Source: an uncultured Prevotella sp. (GTDB taxonomy: Bacteria > Bacteroidota > Bacteroidia > Bacteroidales > Bacteroidaceae). Taken from it: 26,410 nucleotides of DNA. Position 1 is the first letter of the stretch; every line of letters begins with the position of its first letter. A model generated the notes under the pieces. It was not told where the DNA came from. It worked only from the letters and a program-made list of their open reading frames with translations, and searched no databases. Shown here in pieces: positions 18,206-26,387 of this stretch. Location of the stretch: assembly GCA_900769275.1 (NCBI GenBank), contig CAAGGA010000065.1, positions 1 through 26,410 on the forward strand, in the 5' to 3' direction. The position numbers were made by a program, and so were the translations under genes.

Positions 18206-18877
18206 TTATTTCTTTACAAGTACGGCATCTATCATACCATACTCCCTCGCCTCATCAGCGGTCATCCAGTAATTGCGGTCTGAATCCGCCCATACTTTCT
18301 CGTACGGTGTATGGGAATGATTGGATATGATTGTATAGAGTTCCTTCTTGAACTTCTGTATCTCTTTCGCCTCTATCTCTATATCACTCGCCTGTCCCTG
18401 AACACCGCCAAGTGGCTGATGTATCATGACACGACTATGCGGAAGGGCAGAGCGCTTACCCTCCTGCCCGGCCACAAGCAGCACTGCGCCCATTGAGGCT
18501 GCCATACCCGTACATATAGTCGCCACATCACTGGAAATAAACTGCATCGTATCATAGATACCAAGTCCTGCCGTTACACTTCCACCAGGCGAATTGATGT
18601 AAATGGAAATATCCTTACCTGGATCCGTAGAGTCAAGATAGAGCAACTGTGCCTGAATCGTATTTGCCGTATAATCGTTAATCTCCGTACCAAGGAATAT
18701 TATACGATCCATCATTAGGCGTGAGAATACGTCCATCTGTGTCACGTTCAGCTGACGTTCCTCCAAAATATATGGATTAAGATACTGTGCCTGTGCCTTC
18801 ATCACGTCATCAAGAGCCATACCGTTCATACGCAAATGCCCCGTGGCATATTTTCTGAAATCGCTTGTTATATTCAT
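18206..18877 (-). CDS. clpP: ClpP, ATP-dependent Clp protease proteolytic subunit, 223 aa
   Basis: ClpP is the serine peptidase forming the double-heptamer chamber that partners ClpX. The catalytic triad is visible as Ser128 in CTGMAASMGA, His153 in RVMIHQPLGG and Asp200 in DSDRNYWM. The conserved YINSPGGSV handle region is at about 93-101. The N-terminal stretch before about residue 35 probably includes a propeptide. Here the upstream neighbour is a divergently transcribed esterase gene, and no trigger-factor gene lies next to clpP. A Bacteroidetes-type promoter lies 68 bases upstream. Confidence 0.98.
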   Translation of the reverse strand: MNITSDFRKYATGHLRMNGMALDDVMKAQAQYLNPYILEERQLNVTQMDVFSRLMMDRIIFLGTEINDYTANTIQAQLLYLDSTDPGKDISIYINSPGGSVTAGLGIYDTMQFISSDVATICTGMAASMGAVLLVAGQEGKRSALPHSRVMIHQPLGGVQGQASDIEIEAKEIQKFKKELYTIISNHSHTPYEKVWADSDRNYWMTADEAREYGMIDAVLVKK

Positions 18878-18944
18878 ATTCTATATGGTTATTTATTTCG
18901 CAAGATATTATAGTTTCCCCAAGTCCATATTTCAATAGTTATGA

Positions 18945-18975
18945 CAAAATTACGAAAAAAAACAAGTTCCTACAA
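18945..18975 (-). promoter_or_regulatory. Promoter of clpP-clpX(-recQ)
   Basis: On the minus strand the -7 box TAATTTTG (18952 to 18945) matches TAnnTTTG. A TTG at 18975 to 18973 sits 20 bases upstream as the -33 element. Transcription would start near 18938, leaving a leader of about 60 bases before clpP. Confidence 0.7.
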
Positions 18976-19015
18976 GAAATATTTGTTAAAAAATGAAAAG
19001 ACCTTTTCTCCTCTA

Positions 19016-19045
19016 TTGTCATACCACTACTTTTTTGTACTTTTG
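19016..19045 (+). promoter_or_regulatory. Promoter of the esterase-acetyltransferase-nitroreductase cluster
   Basis: A -33 TTG (19016-19018) and a -7 box TACTTTTG (19038-19045, matching TAnnTTTG) are separated by 19 bases. They place transcription start near 19052 and support translation from the ATG at 19070 rather than at 18941, which lies upstream of the promoter. Confidence 0.72.
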
Positions 19046-19069
19046 CATAAACATAAATACCTACCAAAA

Positions 19070-20236
19070 ATGACATCATTAGCATTGGCATTGATTGTAT
19101 TCTCCCTGTCGCTACCTCTGACAAGAGCCTTCGGGCAGGAAGACTCCAGTCTCACAGTCCACACTCTGCCCGACCCTTTAAGATGGAAGGATGGCAAAGG
19201 AAGGGCAACAGACAAGAATCAATGGAACGACCGCAGAAATGAGATTGCATCTCTCATTCAGGAACATGAAATCGGTATTATTCCGAAAGTCAATCGTAGT
19301 CAGATAAAAGCACGCATGAACGGAGATACTCTCCTCGTGACCGTTACCACAGAAAACGATTCGCTAACGCTTTCCTCCGTCATTCATTACCCCGAAACAG
19401 GCACTACTCCCTACCCTCTCCTCATTGGCAGCAGCCGGATATCCCTGCCCGACACATTATTGAAGCACCGCCCTATTGCACTCATGAACTACAACGAGTG
19501 CCAAGTGAACGGCTATTCCCAATTCCGCGGCGATACATGCAAGGCAAATTATGGCTTTGTGAAACTATATCCAGAACTAAAGGACAATGGAGCTTATAGT
19601 ATGTGGGTGTGGGGATTCCAGAGAATCATAGACGGTTTGGAGATACTCGGTCCTGAGATTACACGTATAGACACCGGACATATCGGAGTAACAGGATGTT
19701 CGTATGCAGGAAAGATGGCTCTCTTCTGCGGGGCATTTGACACGCGGGTATGCCTTACAATAGCACAAGAACCCGGCGGCGGAGGTGCTGCGGCATGGAG
19801 AGTATCCCATACACTTGACGATGTGGAAGACCTAGACCGCACTGACTACCACTGGTTCAAGGAAAGTCTTCGTGACAATTTCCACGGAGACAGCGTATAC
19901 CTATTGCCTTATGACCACCATGAGTTATGCGCCATGATATGTCCGCGAGCCTTTCTGATGCTTGGCAACACTGACTACAAATGGTTGGCTGACGAGTCAG
20001 GATATATCTCTGTCAATGCAGCAAAACGTGTATGGGACACCTTCGGCATAAGCGACCGTATAGGTTTCTCCATTCTTGGCGGGCATCCTCACTGCCAGTT
20101 ACCTCCGGAGCAATATCCGGAAGTAGAAGCATTCCTTGACAGATTCCTTCTTGAGAAACCCGTCAACACTGCCGGCATAAGCATTGCACCTATGTTTAAG
20201 GACAAGGTAAATCTAAAAGATTGGATTGACTTCTGA
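19070..20236 (+). CDS. Secreted CE15-like glucuronoyl esterase (alpha/beta hydrolase), 388 aa
   Basis: A signal peptide (MTSLALALIVFSLSLPLTRA) fits this start, and the promoter just upstream excludes the earlier in-frame ATG at 18941. The fold is alpha/beta hydrolase of the carbohydrate esterase 15 type: nucleophile Ser211 in VTGCSYAGK, Glu234 in IAQEPGGGGAAAWR, YDHHELCAMICPRAFLMLGNTDY, and His341 in GGHPHCQ. CE15 enzymes cleave ester links between 4-O-methyl-glucuronic acid of xylan and lignin alcohols. The residue after the nucleophile is Tyr where characterised CE15 enzymes usually have Arg, so substrate preference may differ. The acetyltransferase gene follows 27 bases later. Confidence 0.82.
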   Translation: MTSLALALIVFSLSLPLTRAFGQEDSSLTVHTLPDPLRWKDGKGRATDKNQWNDRRNEIASLIQEHEIGIIPKVNRSQIKARMNGDTLLVTVTTENDSLTLSSVIHYPETGTTPYPLLIGSSRISLPDTLLKHRPIALMNYNECQVNGYSQFRGDTCKANYGFVKLYPELKDNGAYSMWVWGFQRIIDGLEILGPEITRIDTGHIGVTGCSYAGKMALFCGAFDTRVCLTIAQEPGGGGAAAWRVSHTLDDVEDLDRTDYHWFKESLRDNFHGDSVYLLPYDHHELCAMICPRAFLMLGNTDYKWLADESGYISVNAAKRVWDTFGISDRIGFSILGGHPHCQLPPEQYPEVEAFLDRFLLEKPVNTAGISIAPMFKDKVNLKDWIDF

Positions 20237-20263
20237 TTTCTCCATCTTCCAAATATTTCCCCA

Positions 20264-20785
20264 ATGATCACCATCCGCAGTGCCTCAGAGTCTGACGCAG
20301 AAAGACTATTGGAAATATATGCTCCGTACGTTCTCAATACAGCGATAACATTCGAATATGACGTCCCGTCAAAAGAAGAATTTCGCAACAGAATCAAGCA
20401 TACTCTTGACCAATACCCCTATCTCGTTGCCGAGAAAGAGGGAAAGATTGTCGGATATGCCTATGCCGGAGTCTTCAAGGCACGCGCCGCATACAGCCGT
20501 TGCGTAGAGACATCCATCTACGTGGACGATTCATGCCGTCATCATGGTGTCGGAAAGAGTCTCTATGCCACGTTAGAAGAAAAACTTAAAGAGATGGGAA
20601 TCCTCAATGCCAACGCCTGCATCTCATGGACAGACACCACCGACAGGTATCTGACACATGAAAGTCCGGAGTTTCACGCCAAGGTCGGCTATAAAAAAGT
20701 TGCACATTTCCATCAATGCGGATATAAGTTCAACAGGTGGTACGACATTATCTGGATGGAGAAAATGCTTGGAGACCATCGCTGA
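20264..20785 (+). CDS. GNAT N-acetyltransferase, phosphinothricin acetyltransferase-like, 173 aa
   Basis: This is a single GNAT domain acting in the cytoplasm with acetyl-CoA. The opening MITIRSASESDAERLLEIY, the segment NTAITFEYDVPS, the strand GYAYAGVFKARAAYSRCVETSIYV, and the acetyl-CoA loop CRHHGVGKSLY resemble the Pat/Bar type. The end HAKVGYKKVAHFHQCGYKFNRWYDIIWMEK is also typical. Members act on small amines, amino-acid analogues or metabolites; the substrate here cannot be read from sequence. It sits 27 bases after the esterase and 34 before the nitroreductase, probably one transcript. Confidence 0.88.
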   Translation: MITIRSASESDAERLLEIYAPYVLNTAITFEYDVPSKEEFRNRIKHTLDQYPYLVAEKEGKIVGYAYAGVFKARAAYSRCVETSIYVDDSCRHHGVGKSLYATLEEKLKEMGILNANACISWTDTTDRYLTHESPEFHAKVGYKKVAHFHQCGYKFNRWYDIIWMEKMLGDHR

Positions 20786-20819
20786 CAAAATACACACTAA
20801 TAACGAAAAGACAATTATC

Positions 20820-21341
20820 ATGACAGATTTCAAGCAACTGGTACAGTCAAGACGCAGTCACAGAAAGTTCACGGAAGAGCCAGTCAGTCAGGAAGACATC
20901 AGGTGCATCCTCCGTGCCGCCCTCATGTCACCGACATCAAAGGGTGTAAGAGCCTGGAACTTCATCGTCGTAGAAGACAAGGAAATGATTTCAGCTCTCT
21001 CCAAAGCAAAGTCCATGGGCGGAGAATTCCTGAAAGGAGCTGCCGTATGTATCGCCGTATGCGGCAACCCAGAAGAGAACGATTGCTGGATAGAAGACGG
21101 CAGCATCGCTGCTATCTCCATGCAATATCAAGCCGAAGAACTGGGACTGGGCTCCTGTTGGGCGCAGATGCGCGCACGAACCCTTGCTGACGGCACGCCC
21201 GCCGATGTACAAATACGCAGCATACTCTCTCTCCCCGAAAGTCTTTCATGCCTCTGCATTATCGGGCTTGGGCATAAGGCAGACGAACGCAAACCACAGA
21301 ACGAAGACAGATTAAAGTGGGAGAAAGTGGAATACAAATAA
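20820..21341 (+). CDS. Nitroreductase-family flavoprotein, 173 aa
   Basis: This is a small FMN-dependent oxidoreductase of the nitroreductase superfamily. The N-terminal flavin-phosphate motif is SRRSHRKFTEEPVSQEDI, followed by AALMSPTSKGVRAWNFIVVED and the C-terminal segment LGLGSCWAQMR with IIGLGHKADE. It is shorter than classic NfsB-type enzymes (about 215 residues) and fits the compact clade common in anaerobes. The physiological substrate is unknown. The start at 20820 was chosen because the nitroreductase motif begins ten residues later; an earlier in-frame ATG at 20658 would lie inside the acetyltransferase gene. It ends 33 bases before a strong terminator. Confidence 0.9.
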   Translation: MTDFKQLVQSRRSHRKFTEEPVSQEDIRCILRAALMSPTSKGVRAWNFIVVEDKEMISALSKAKSMGGEFLKGAAVCIAVCGNPEENDCWIEDGSIAAISMQYQAEELGLGSCWAQMRARTLADGTPADVQIRSILSLPESLSCLCIIGLGHKADERKPQNEDRLKWEKVEYK

Positions 21342-21374
21342 AGACGCCACCCCTCGTCTGCACTCAATTACAAG

Positions 21375-21414
21375 AAAAGACCTGACAATCAATAAAGCGT
21401 TTGTCAGGTCTTTT
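21375..21414. terminator. Bidirectional intrinsic terminator
   Basis: Perfect 14-base arms, AAAAGACCTGACAA (21375-21388) and TTGTCAGGTCTTTT (21401-21414), flank a 12-base loop. T-rich sequence follows on both strands. It lies between the converging nitroreductase and asnS genes and can serve both. Confidence 0.93.
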
Positions 21415-21441
21415 CTTTTATCTATATAAATTAGGTATGGA

Positions 21442-22863
21442 TTAATACTCGGCATTGTTGGGAGTGCGTGGGAACGGTATTACGTCACGTATATTCTGCA
21501 TACCGGTCACAAAGAGAATAAGACGCTCGAATCCAAGACCGAATCCTCCGTGAGGACAACTTCCGAAACGACGTGTATCAAGATACCAGTCCATATCCTT
21601 CATCGGGATGTTGCGCTCCTGTATCTCATTGAGAAGCTTGTCATAACTTTCCTCACGGATAGAACCGCCTATTATCTCACCAATCTGGGGGAACAGCACA
21701 TCAGTACCCTGTACTGTCTCTGCCATCTCCTGACCGTTGAAGACAGGTTTCTCCGCATCTATTTTCATATAGAATGCCTTTATCGCCTTCGGATAGTTGG
21801 TCATGATGACAGGCTTCTTGAAGTATTCCTCCACAAGATAACGCTCATGCTCGCTGGCAAGGTCATCGCCCCAATTGCATGGGAACTCAAACTTCCTGCC
21901 ATTTTTCATGGCCTCATGCAGGATTTCTATTCCCTTAGTGTAAGGCAGACGGACAAACTCCTCTTTCAATATTCCCTCAAGACGCGCAATAAGTCCTTTG
22001 TCTATCATCTGGTTGAGGAACTGCAAATCATCCTTGCAGTTGTCGAGTGCCCACTTTACACAGAACTTTATAAAATCCTCCTCCAAATCCATGAGGTCAT
22101 CCATATCTATGAAACATACCTCCGGCTCTATCATCCAGAACTCCGCAAGGTGACGCGGGGTATTGGAGTTTTCAGCACGGAATGTGGGACCGAAAGTATA
22201 GATAGCTCCCAATGCCGTGGCTCCAAGTTCACCCTCCAACTGTCCTGAAACCGTAAGCGATGTCTGCTTTCCGAAAAAGTCGTCATCATAGGTTATCTTT
22301 CCATTCTCATCTTTCTTCAAGTCATACAGGTTCTTTGTCGTGACCTGAAACATCTGACCGGCTCCCTCGCAGTCGGATGCCGTGATAAGCGGAGAGTGGA
22401 AATAGAAATATCCATGCTCGTGGAAATAGGTATGAATAGCCATTGCCATATTGTGACGAATACGCATGACCGCACCGAAAGTATTGGTACGAAGACGCAT
22501 GTGCGCATATTTACGCATATACTCAAACGACTGTCCTTTCTTCTGCATAGGATATTCGTTGCCGCAGAGACCATATATCTCTATGGATGATGCCTGTATC
22601 TCAGAAGTCTGCCCCTTACCCTGACTCTCCACAAGAACGCCCTCGACATGGATGCAAGCACCCGTAGTTATCTGCTTGAGCATTTCCGAGTCAAACTTAT
22701 CCACGTCAGCAACAATCTGGATATTCCGTATCGTACTGCCGTCATTGAGGGCGATAAAGTCAACCGCCTTACTTGAACGATGGCTACGCACCCATCCTCT
22801 GACATCAATAAGCTGACCGTAGGCAGTGCTCTGCAAAGCATCTGCTATTTTTGTTCTTTTCAT
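21442..22863 (-). CDS. asnS: Asparaginyl-tRNA synthetase, 473 aa
   Basis: A class IIb aminoacyl-tRNA synthetase that charges tRNA-Asn. The N-terminal OB-fold anticodon-binding domain (about 1-115) opens with [23 protein letters not shown]. The catalytic domain shows [18 protein letters not shown], motif 2 around [20 protein letters not shown] and motif 3 at [12 protein letters not shown] (from about 440). The ending [15 protein letters not shown] is typical of AsnRS rather than AspRS. Length is normal. It lies 127 bases after the pseudouridine synthase gene, with an inverted repeat in the gap. Confidence 0.97.
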   Translation of the reverse strand: MKRTKIADALQSTAYGQLIDVRGWVRSHRSSKAVDFIALNDGSTIRNIQIVADVDKFDSEMLKQITTGACIHVEGVLVESQGKGQTSEIQASSIEIYGLCGNEYPMQKKGQSFEYMRKYAHMRLRTNTFGAVMRIRHNMAMAIHTYFHEHGYFYFHSPLITASDCEGAGQMFQVTTKNLYDLKKDENGKITYDDDFFGKQTSLTVSGQLEGELGATALGAIYTFGPTFRAENSNTPRHLAEFWMIEPEVCFIDMDDLMDLEEDFIKFCVKWALDNCKDDLQFLNQMIDKGLIARLEGILKEEFVRLPYTKGIEILHEAMKNGRKFEFPCNWGDDLASEHERYLVEEYFKKPVIMTNYPKAIKAFYMKIDAEKPVFNGQEMAETVQGTDVLFPQIGEIIGGSIREESYDKLLNEIQERNIPMKDMDWYLDTRRFGSCPHGGFGLGFERLILFVTGMQNIRDVIPFPRTPNNAEY

Positions 22864-22914
22864 TGTCTCTTCCTATTATATTGTTGTGTCGTATTGTTGT
22901 CCGGTAGAATTGCC

Positions 22915-22978
22915 GATTAGTCACATAGTCTTAACCCTACGTCTTTACAAAACCTACGGTATGGCAAAATGACTAATC
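22915..22978 (-). other. Inverted repeat in the asnS leader region
   Basis: Perfect 9-base arms GATTAGTCA (22915-22923) and TGACTAATC (22970-22978) are separated by 46 bases, inside the 127-base gap before asnS. No T-tract follows, so it is not an obvious terminator. Its function is unknown. Confidence 0.4.
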
Positions 22979-22990
22979 AACACAACCCCA

Positions 22991-24481
22991 TTACTCAAAC
23001 GCTCCCATACGAAGCATCTCTACCTCTTTTTCTGTCAAGAAACGCCAGTCGCCACGACGGAGATTCTTCTTCGTCAGACCGGCAAACTGCACGCGGTCAA
23101 GCTTGGTTACATGATAGCCGAGACTCTCGAATATACGACGCACGATACGATTCTTGCCGGAATGTATCTCTATACCCACCTGTTTCTTGTCTGTCGGGGA
23201 AGCATATTCGATAGCATCCGCCTTTATCTCACCATCATCAAGCGTAATACCCTCCGCAATCTGCTGCATATCATAAGCTGTCACATTCTTATCAAGATAC
23301 ACGTGATACACCTTCTTCTTCAGGAACTTCGGATGTGTCAGCTTGCTTGCGAGATCGCCATCGTTGGTAAGGAGCAACACACCTGTAGTATTACGGTCCA
23401 AACGACCTACAGGATAGATACGCTCGGGACAGGCATCCTTTACGAGATCCATTACCACCTTTCGCTGCTGCGGATCATCCGTCGTCGTGACATAATCCTT
23501 GGGCTTGTTAAGAAGAACATACACTTTCTTCTCCAACGTGACTGGCTGGTCATGAAACCTCACCTCATCTGTACGTAGAATCTTTGTTCCAAGTTCTGTC
23601 ACTACCTGTCCGTTGACGGTAACTACGCCAGCCTCGATAAAATCATCAGCCTCACGGCGTGAGCATACTCCAGCATTGGCAAGGAACTTGTTTAGACGAA
23701 GAGGCTGTGTGGGGTCGATATTGTTCTCTGCGTATTCTATACGCTTCTTCATAGAATACTTTGCATTCGGATCATAATCGGCAGTCCTCTGACGACGCTG
23801 ACCATAGCCGCCCTGACCATAACCGCCACGCTGCTGACCATATCCGCCACGTTGCTGACCATACCAGCCGCCATGCTGCTGATAGCCGCCCTGACCGTAG
23901 CCACCCTGACGCTGATGATAGCCGCCCTGACGCTGATAGCCACCCTGACGCTGATAGCCACCCTGACGCTGATAACCGCCCTGACGCTGGTAGCCACCAT
24001 GCTGCTGATAGCCGTTAGTCTGTTCCTCCGTATTCTCCCCCTCATTATTATACTGAGGACGATACTGCGGACGCTGGTAACCACCCTGACGAAATTCCCC
24101 GTCATTCTGATAACGTGGTCGATAGCCGCCTGGCTGCTGACCATAGCCGCGAGACTGGTAGCCGCCCTGACGCTGGTAGCCACCTTGACGCTGATAGCCA
24201 CCTTGACGCTGACCATAGTTTTCACGAGATTGATAACCGCTGTCCTCCTGCGGTGCACGATTATTCATAAGGTTAGCTCCAAATCCCTCCGGACGAAACT
24301 CTTCACTGTCATTATTATGCTGCGGACGGTAACCCTGACGAGTTACACGGTCAGAAGAGTATGCCACACGCTGACCTATACGGGCACGCTGACGTGGACG
24401 TGGAGTAAATCCGCCCTCACGGGTTTCTTCGCCAGATGATGTATTCTGCACGTTCTGGCTGTTTTCATTCTGTGTTTCCAT
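22991..24481 (-). CDS. RsuA/RluB-family rRNA pseudouridine synthase with repeat-rich N-terminus, 496 aa
   Basis: The C-terminal half is an ordinary RsuA/RluB/RluE/RluF enzyme, which isomerises a uridine in ribosomal RNA. The S4 RNA-binding domain (about 259-320) opens PLRLNKFLANAGVCSRREADDFI. The catalytic domain (about 323-485) has VGRLDRNTTGVLLLTNDGD, with catalytic Asp362, and the closing GKNRIVRRIFESLGYHV. Residues 1-88 are polar and disordered-looking. Residues 89-230 are a low-complexity tail of GGYQRQ repeats, with GYGQ and RGGY variants, rich in Gly, Tyr, Gln and Arg, likely to bind RNA non-specifically. Intact relatives without such a tail are about 240 residues. Which rRNA position is modified cannot be decided here. 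It lies 115 bases after purB. Confidence 0.93.
   Translation of the reverse strand: METQNENSQNVQNTSSGEETREGGFTPRPRQRARIGQRVAYSSDRVTRQGYRPQHNNDSEEFRPEGFGANLMNNRAPQEDSGYQSRENYGQRQGGYQRQGGYQRQGGYQSRGYGQQPGGYRPRYQNDGEFRQGGYQRPQYRPQYNNEGENTEEQTNGYQQHGGYQRQGGYQRQGGYQRQGGYQRQGGYHQRQGGYGQGGYQQHGGWYGQQRGGYGQQRGGYGQGGYGQRRQRTADYDPNAKYSMKKRIEYAENNIDPTQPLRLNKFLANAGVCSRREADDFIEAGVVTVNGQVVTELGTKILRTDEVRFHDQPVTLEKKVYVLLNKPKDYVTTTDDPQQRKVVMDLVKDACPERIYPVGRLDRNTTGVLLLTNDGDLASKLTHPKFLKKKVYHVYLDKNVTAYDMQQIAEGITLDDGEIKADAIEYASPTDKKQVGIEIHSGKNRIVRRIFESLGYHVTKLDRVQFAGLTKKNLRRGDWRFLTEKEVEMLRMGAFE
23792..24217 (-). repeat. 18-bp coding repeats (GGYQRQ) in the pseudouridine synthase gene
   Basis: Codons for residues 89-230 are built from imperfect 18-base units encoding GGYQRQ, with GYGQ and RGGY variants towards the 3' end. 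The longest uninterrupted run is around 23900-24000. Units are multiples of three, so slippage would change length without breaking the frame. Confidence 0.9.
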
Positions 24482-24596
24482 TTTCCTTTTCTAAATTCAA
24501 TTCAAAACAAATGCTCTTAAAATCTATTATCCCTTTAAGGTAAGTTTCATTATATCTGAATAAATGCCAGTCACTCCCCATACAAGCAGTATTCCC

Positions 24597-25964
24597 TTAA
24601 ATGCCGGTATAGTTGGCGGGAGTGATACTCATCAGTTCTGCCTTCACGGCTTCGCTTACCTCAAGAGTCTCAATAAACTCATGTATGGTCTTCTCATCCA
24701 TGTGCTTGTTGGTGCGGGTAAGTGCCTTTAGAGCCTCATAAGGATTGGGGTAAGCCTCACGGCGAAGAACCGTCTGGATAGCCTCTGCCACAACAGCCCA
24801 CGTATTGTCAAGATCGCGCTGAAGAGCCTCCTCGTTGAGTATCAGCTTGCGCAGTCCTTTCAACGTACTCTGGATTGCTATCAGCGAATGACCGAGAGGC
24901 ACACCGATATTACGAAGCACGGTAGAGTCGGTCAAGTCACGCTGAAGACGGCTGACAGGAAGTTTCTGACTGAGGAACTGAAGTATCGCATTTGCTATGC
25001 CAAGGTTACCCTCCGAATTCTCATAGTCGATAGGATTGACCTTGTGAGGCATCGCACTGGAACCTACCTCGCCTGCCTTTATCTTCTGCTTGAAATACTC
25101 CATGGAGATATACATCCAGAAGTCACGGTCAAGGTCGATGATTACAGTATTGATACGACGTATCGCGTCAAAGACAGCACTCAGATGGTCATAATTGGAA
25201 ATCTGAGTAGTATATTGTTCACGTTCCAATCCAAGTTTCTCACTTACGAAAGCATTACCGAAAGCACGCCAGTCATACTGCGGGTATGCCACGTTATGCG
25301 CATTATAGTTACCTGTTGCTCCACCGAACTTGGCTGTATGCTTGCATGCCTTCAACAGGTCAAGTTGCTCACTGAGACGATACACGAAGACCATAACCTC
25401 CTTACCCAAACGTGTCGGGGAAGCAGGCTGACCATGCGTCTTTGCCAGCATCGGGACATTCTTCCACTCCTCTGCATACTCCCTGAGCTGAGAGACCAGT
25501 TCCTCAACCTGCGGGATAAACACGTCGTTGAGAGCTTCCTTTACGGACAGGGGAACACTTGTATTGTTAATATCCTGAGAAGTGAGACCGAAATGGATGA
25601 ACTCACGACTTTGCTTGAAATATCCCTCACCGAGACCGTTTCTCTCCATCTCGTCCAACTTTTCCTTTATGAAATACTCCACAGCCTTCACATCATGGTT
25701 CGTCACTTTCTCTATATCCTTGACACGCTGTGCATCCATCTCGGTAAAGTCACGGTAAATGGCACGCAACTGCGGGAAAAGAGCAGCGTCAAAACCTTTA
25801 AGTTGTGGAAGAGGGAGCTCACACAGAGCTATGAAATACTCTATCTCTACACGTACACGATAACGTATAAGAGCAAACTCTGAAAAATACGCAGCAAGAC
25901 TCTCAGTCTTTCCTCTATATCTGCCATCAACGGGAGATATGGCTGTCAAAATATCAAGATTCAT
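24597..25964 (-). CDS. purB: Adenylosuccinate lyase, 455 aa
   Basis: This enzyme cleaves SAICAR and adenylosuccinate, releasing fumarate in two steps of purine synthesis. It belongs to the fumarase/aspartase superfamily. Visible signatures are SPVDGRYRGKTESLAAYFSE at the start, TSQDINNTS, the catalytic-region KTHGQPASPTRLGKE, and the flexible signature loop GSSAMPHKVNPIDYENSEGN. Length and layout match the E. coli-type subgroup. A Bacteroidetes promoter lies about 230 bases upstream, leaving a long leader. The pseudouridine synthase gene follows and may be cotranscribed. Confidence 0.97.
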   Translation of the reverse strand: MNLDILTAISPVDGRYRGKTESLAAYFSEFALIRYRVRVEIEYFIALCELPLPQLKGFDAALFPQLRAIYRDFTEMDAQRVKDIEKVTNHDVKAVEYFIKEKLDEMERNGLGEGYFKQSREFIHFGLTSQDINNTSVPLSVKEALNDVFIPQVEELVSQLREYAEEWKNVPMLAKTHGQPASPTRLGKEVMVFVYRLSEQLDLLKACKHTAKFGGATGNYNAHNVAYPQYDWRAFGNAFVSEKLGLEREQYTTQISNYDHLSAVFDAIRRINTVIIDLDRDFWMYISMEYFKQKIKAGEVGSSAMPHKVNPIDYENSEGNLGIANAILQFLSQKLPVSRLQRDLTDSTVLRNIGVPLGHSLIAIQSTLKGLRKLILNEEALQRDLDNTWAVVAEAIQTVLRREAYPNPYEALKALTRTNKHMDEKTIHEFIETLEVSEAVKAELMSITPANYTGI

Positions 25965-26256
25965 AATCCTATTTACATTTATTCTTTATCTCCAATATAA
26001 TAATAGGTAGGGTTTCCCAATGGATTTTATTTCATCAATAATTAGGTTCACGGTGTCATCACCGTTAGATTTTCCCGAAACTGATAAATGGTATTGTATT
26101 TATGGTATAATAAACATACATTCACATTCCTCGAATGGCTACCCCTGAAGCGATGCCTGATTTTCAATAAACCTTATCCTATTCCAAATCGTGTGCAAAG
26201 ATACTCAATTTATTTTTCTCTGGCAAGAAAATAATGATTTTTTAATAAAAGAAAGA
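25965..26256 (-). other. Gene-free region: purB leader and promoter
   Basis: This stretch between purB and the tRNA terminator holds a 225-base purB leader and the promoter at 26196-26226. The leader contains an 18-codon open frame (26065-26121, MYVYYTINTIPFISFGKI) and, touching its stop codon, a 6-bp hairpin ACGGTG-tcat-CACCGT (26050-26065). I do not recognise any known riboswitch in it. Confidence 0.45.
26196..26226 (-). promoter_or_regulatory. Promoter of purB
   Basis: On the minus strand the -7 box TATCTTTG (26203 to 26196) matches TAnnTTTG. A TTG at 26226 to 26224 lies 20 bases upstream as the -33 element. Transcription would start near 26189. Confidence 0.68.
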
Positions 26257-26292
26257 ATCCTCATCTCTAAGCAATAGCCTATTGATGAGGAT
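26257..26292 (-). terminator. Intrinsic terminator after tRNA-Val
   Basis: The outer arms ATCCTCAT (26257-26264) and ATGAGGAT (26285-26292) enclose an inner CAATA/TATTG pairing. On the minus strand the stem is followed by a T-rich stretch (26256 down to about 26238). It begins about 20 bases after the tRNA 3' end. Confidence 0.82.
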
Positions 26293-26312
26293 CAGTGTGT
26301 GAGAGAGAGAGG

Positions 26313-26387
26313 TGGGCGTTGACGGATTCGAACCGCCGACCCTCTGCTTGTAAGGCAGATGCTCTAAACCAGCTGAGCTAAACGCCC
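26313..26387 (-). tRNA. tRNA-Val, anticodon UAC
   Basis: The transcript begins GGGCGTTTAGCTCAG and folds into a full cloverleaf. The 7-bp acceptor stem is GGGCGTT/AACGCCC. The anticodon arm is TCTGC-CTTACAA-GCAGA with anticodon TAC, and the T-loop is GGTTCGAATCC. The discriminator base is A. The 3' CCA is not fully encoded (CCT follows), so it would be added by the CCA-adding enzyme. Confidence 0.96.

Noticed and set aside
18941..19069. Longer N-terminus for the CE15-like esterase
   Set aside because: The promoter at 19016-19045 lies downstream of that ATG. The signal peptide begins at 19070.
20658..20819. Extended N-terminus of the nitroreductase (227 residues)
   Set aside because: The extra 54 codons overlap the acetyltransferase gene in another frame and do not resemble nitroreductases.
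22948..22990. asnS promoter with TAGGTTTTG as the -7 box
   Set aside because: The element has three rather than two bases between TA and TTTG. A TTG at a fitting distance exists, but the match is too weak to call.
23852..24439. 195-residue Leu/Thr/Ala-rich plus-strand frame resembling a membrane protein
   Set aside because: It is the reverse-complement reading of the GGYQRQ coding repeats; its apparent hydrophobic pattern is a by-product of the repeat.
24888..25883. 331-residue plus-strand frame opposite purB
   Set aside because: It is a long shadow of a highly conserved enzyme gene, with no recognisable domain.
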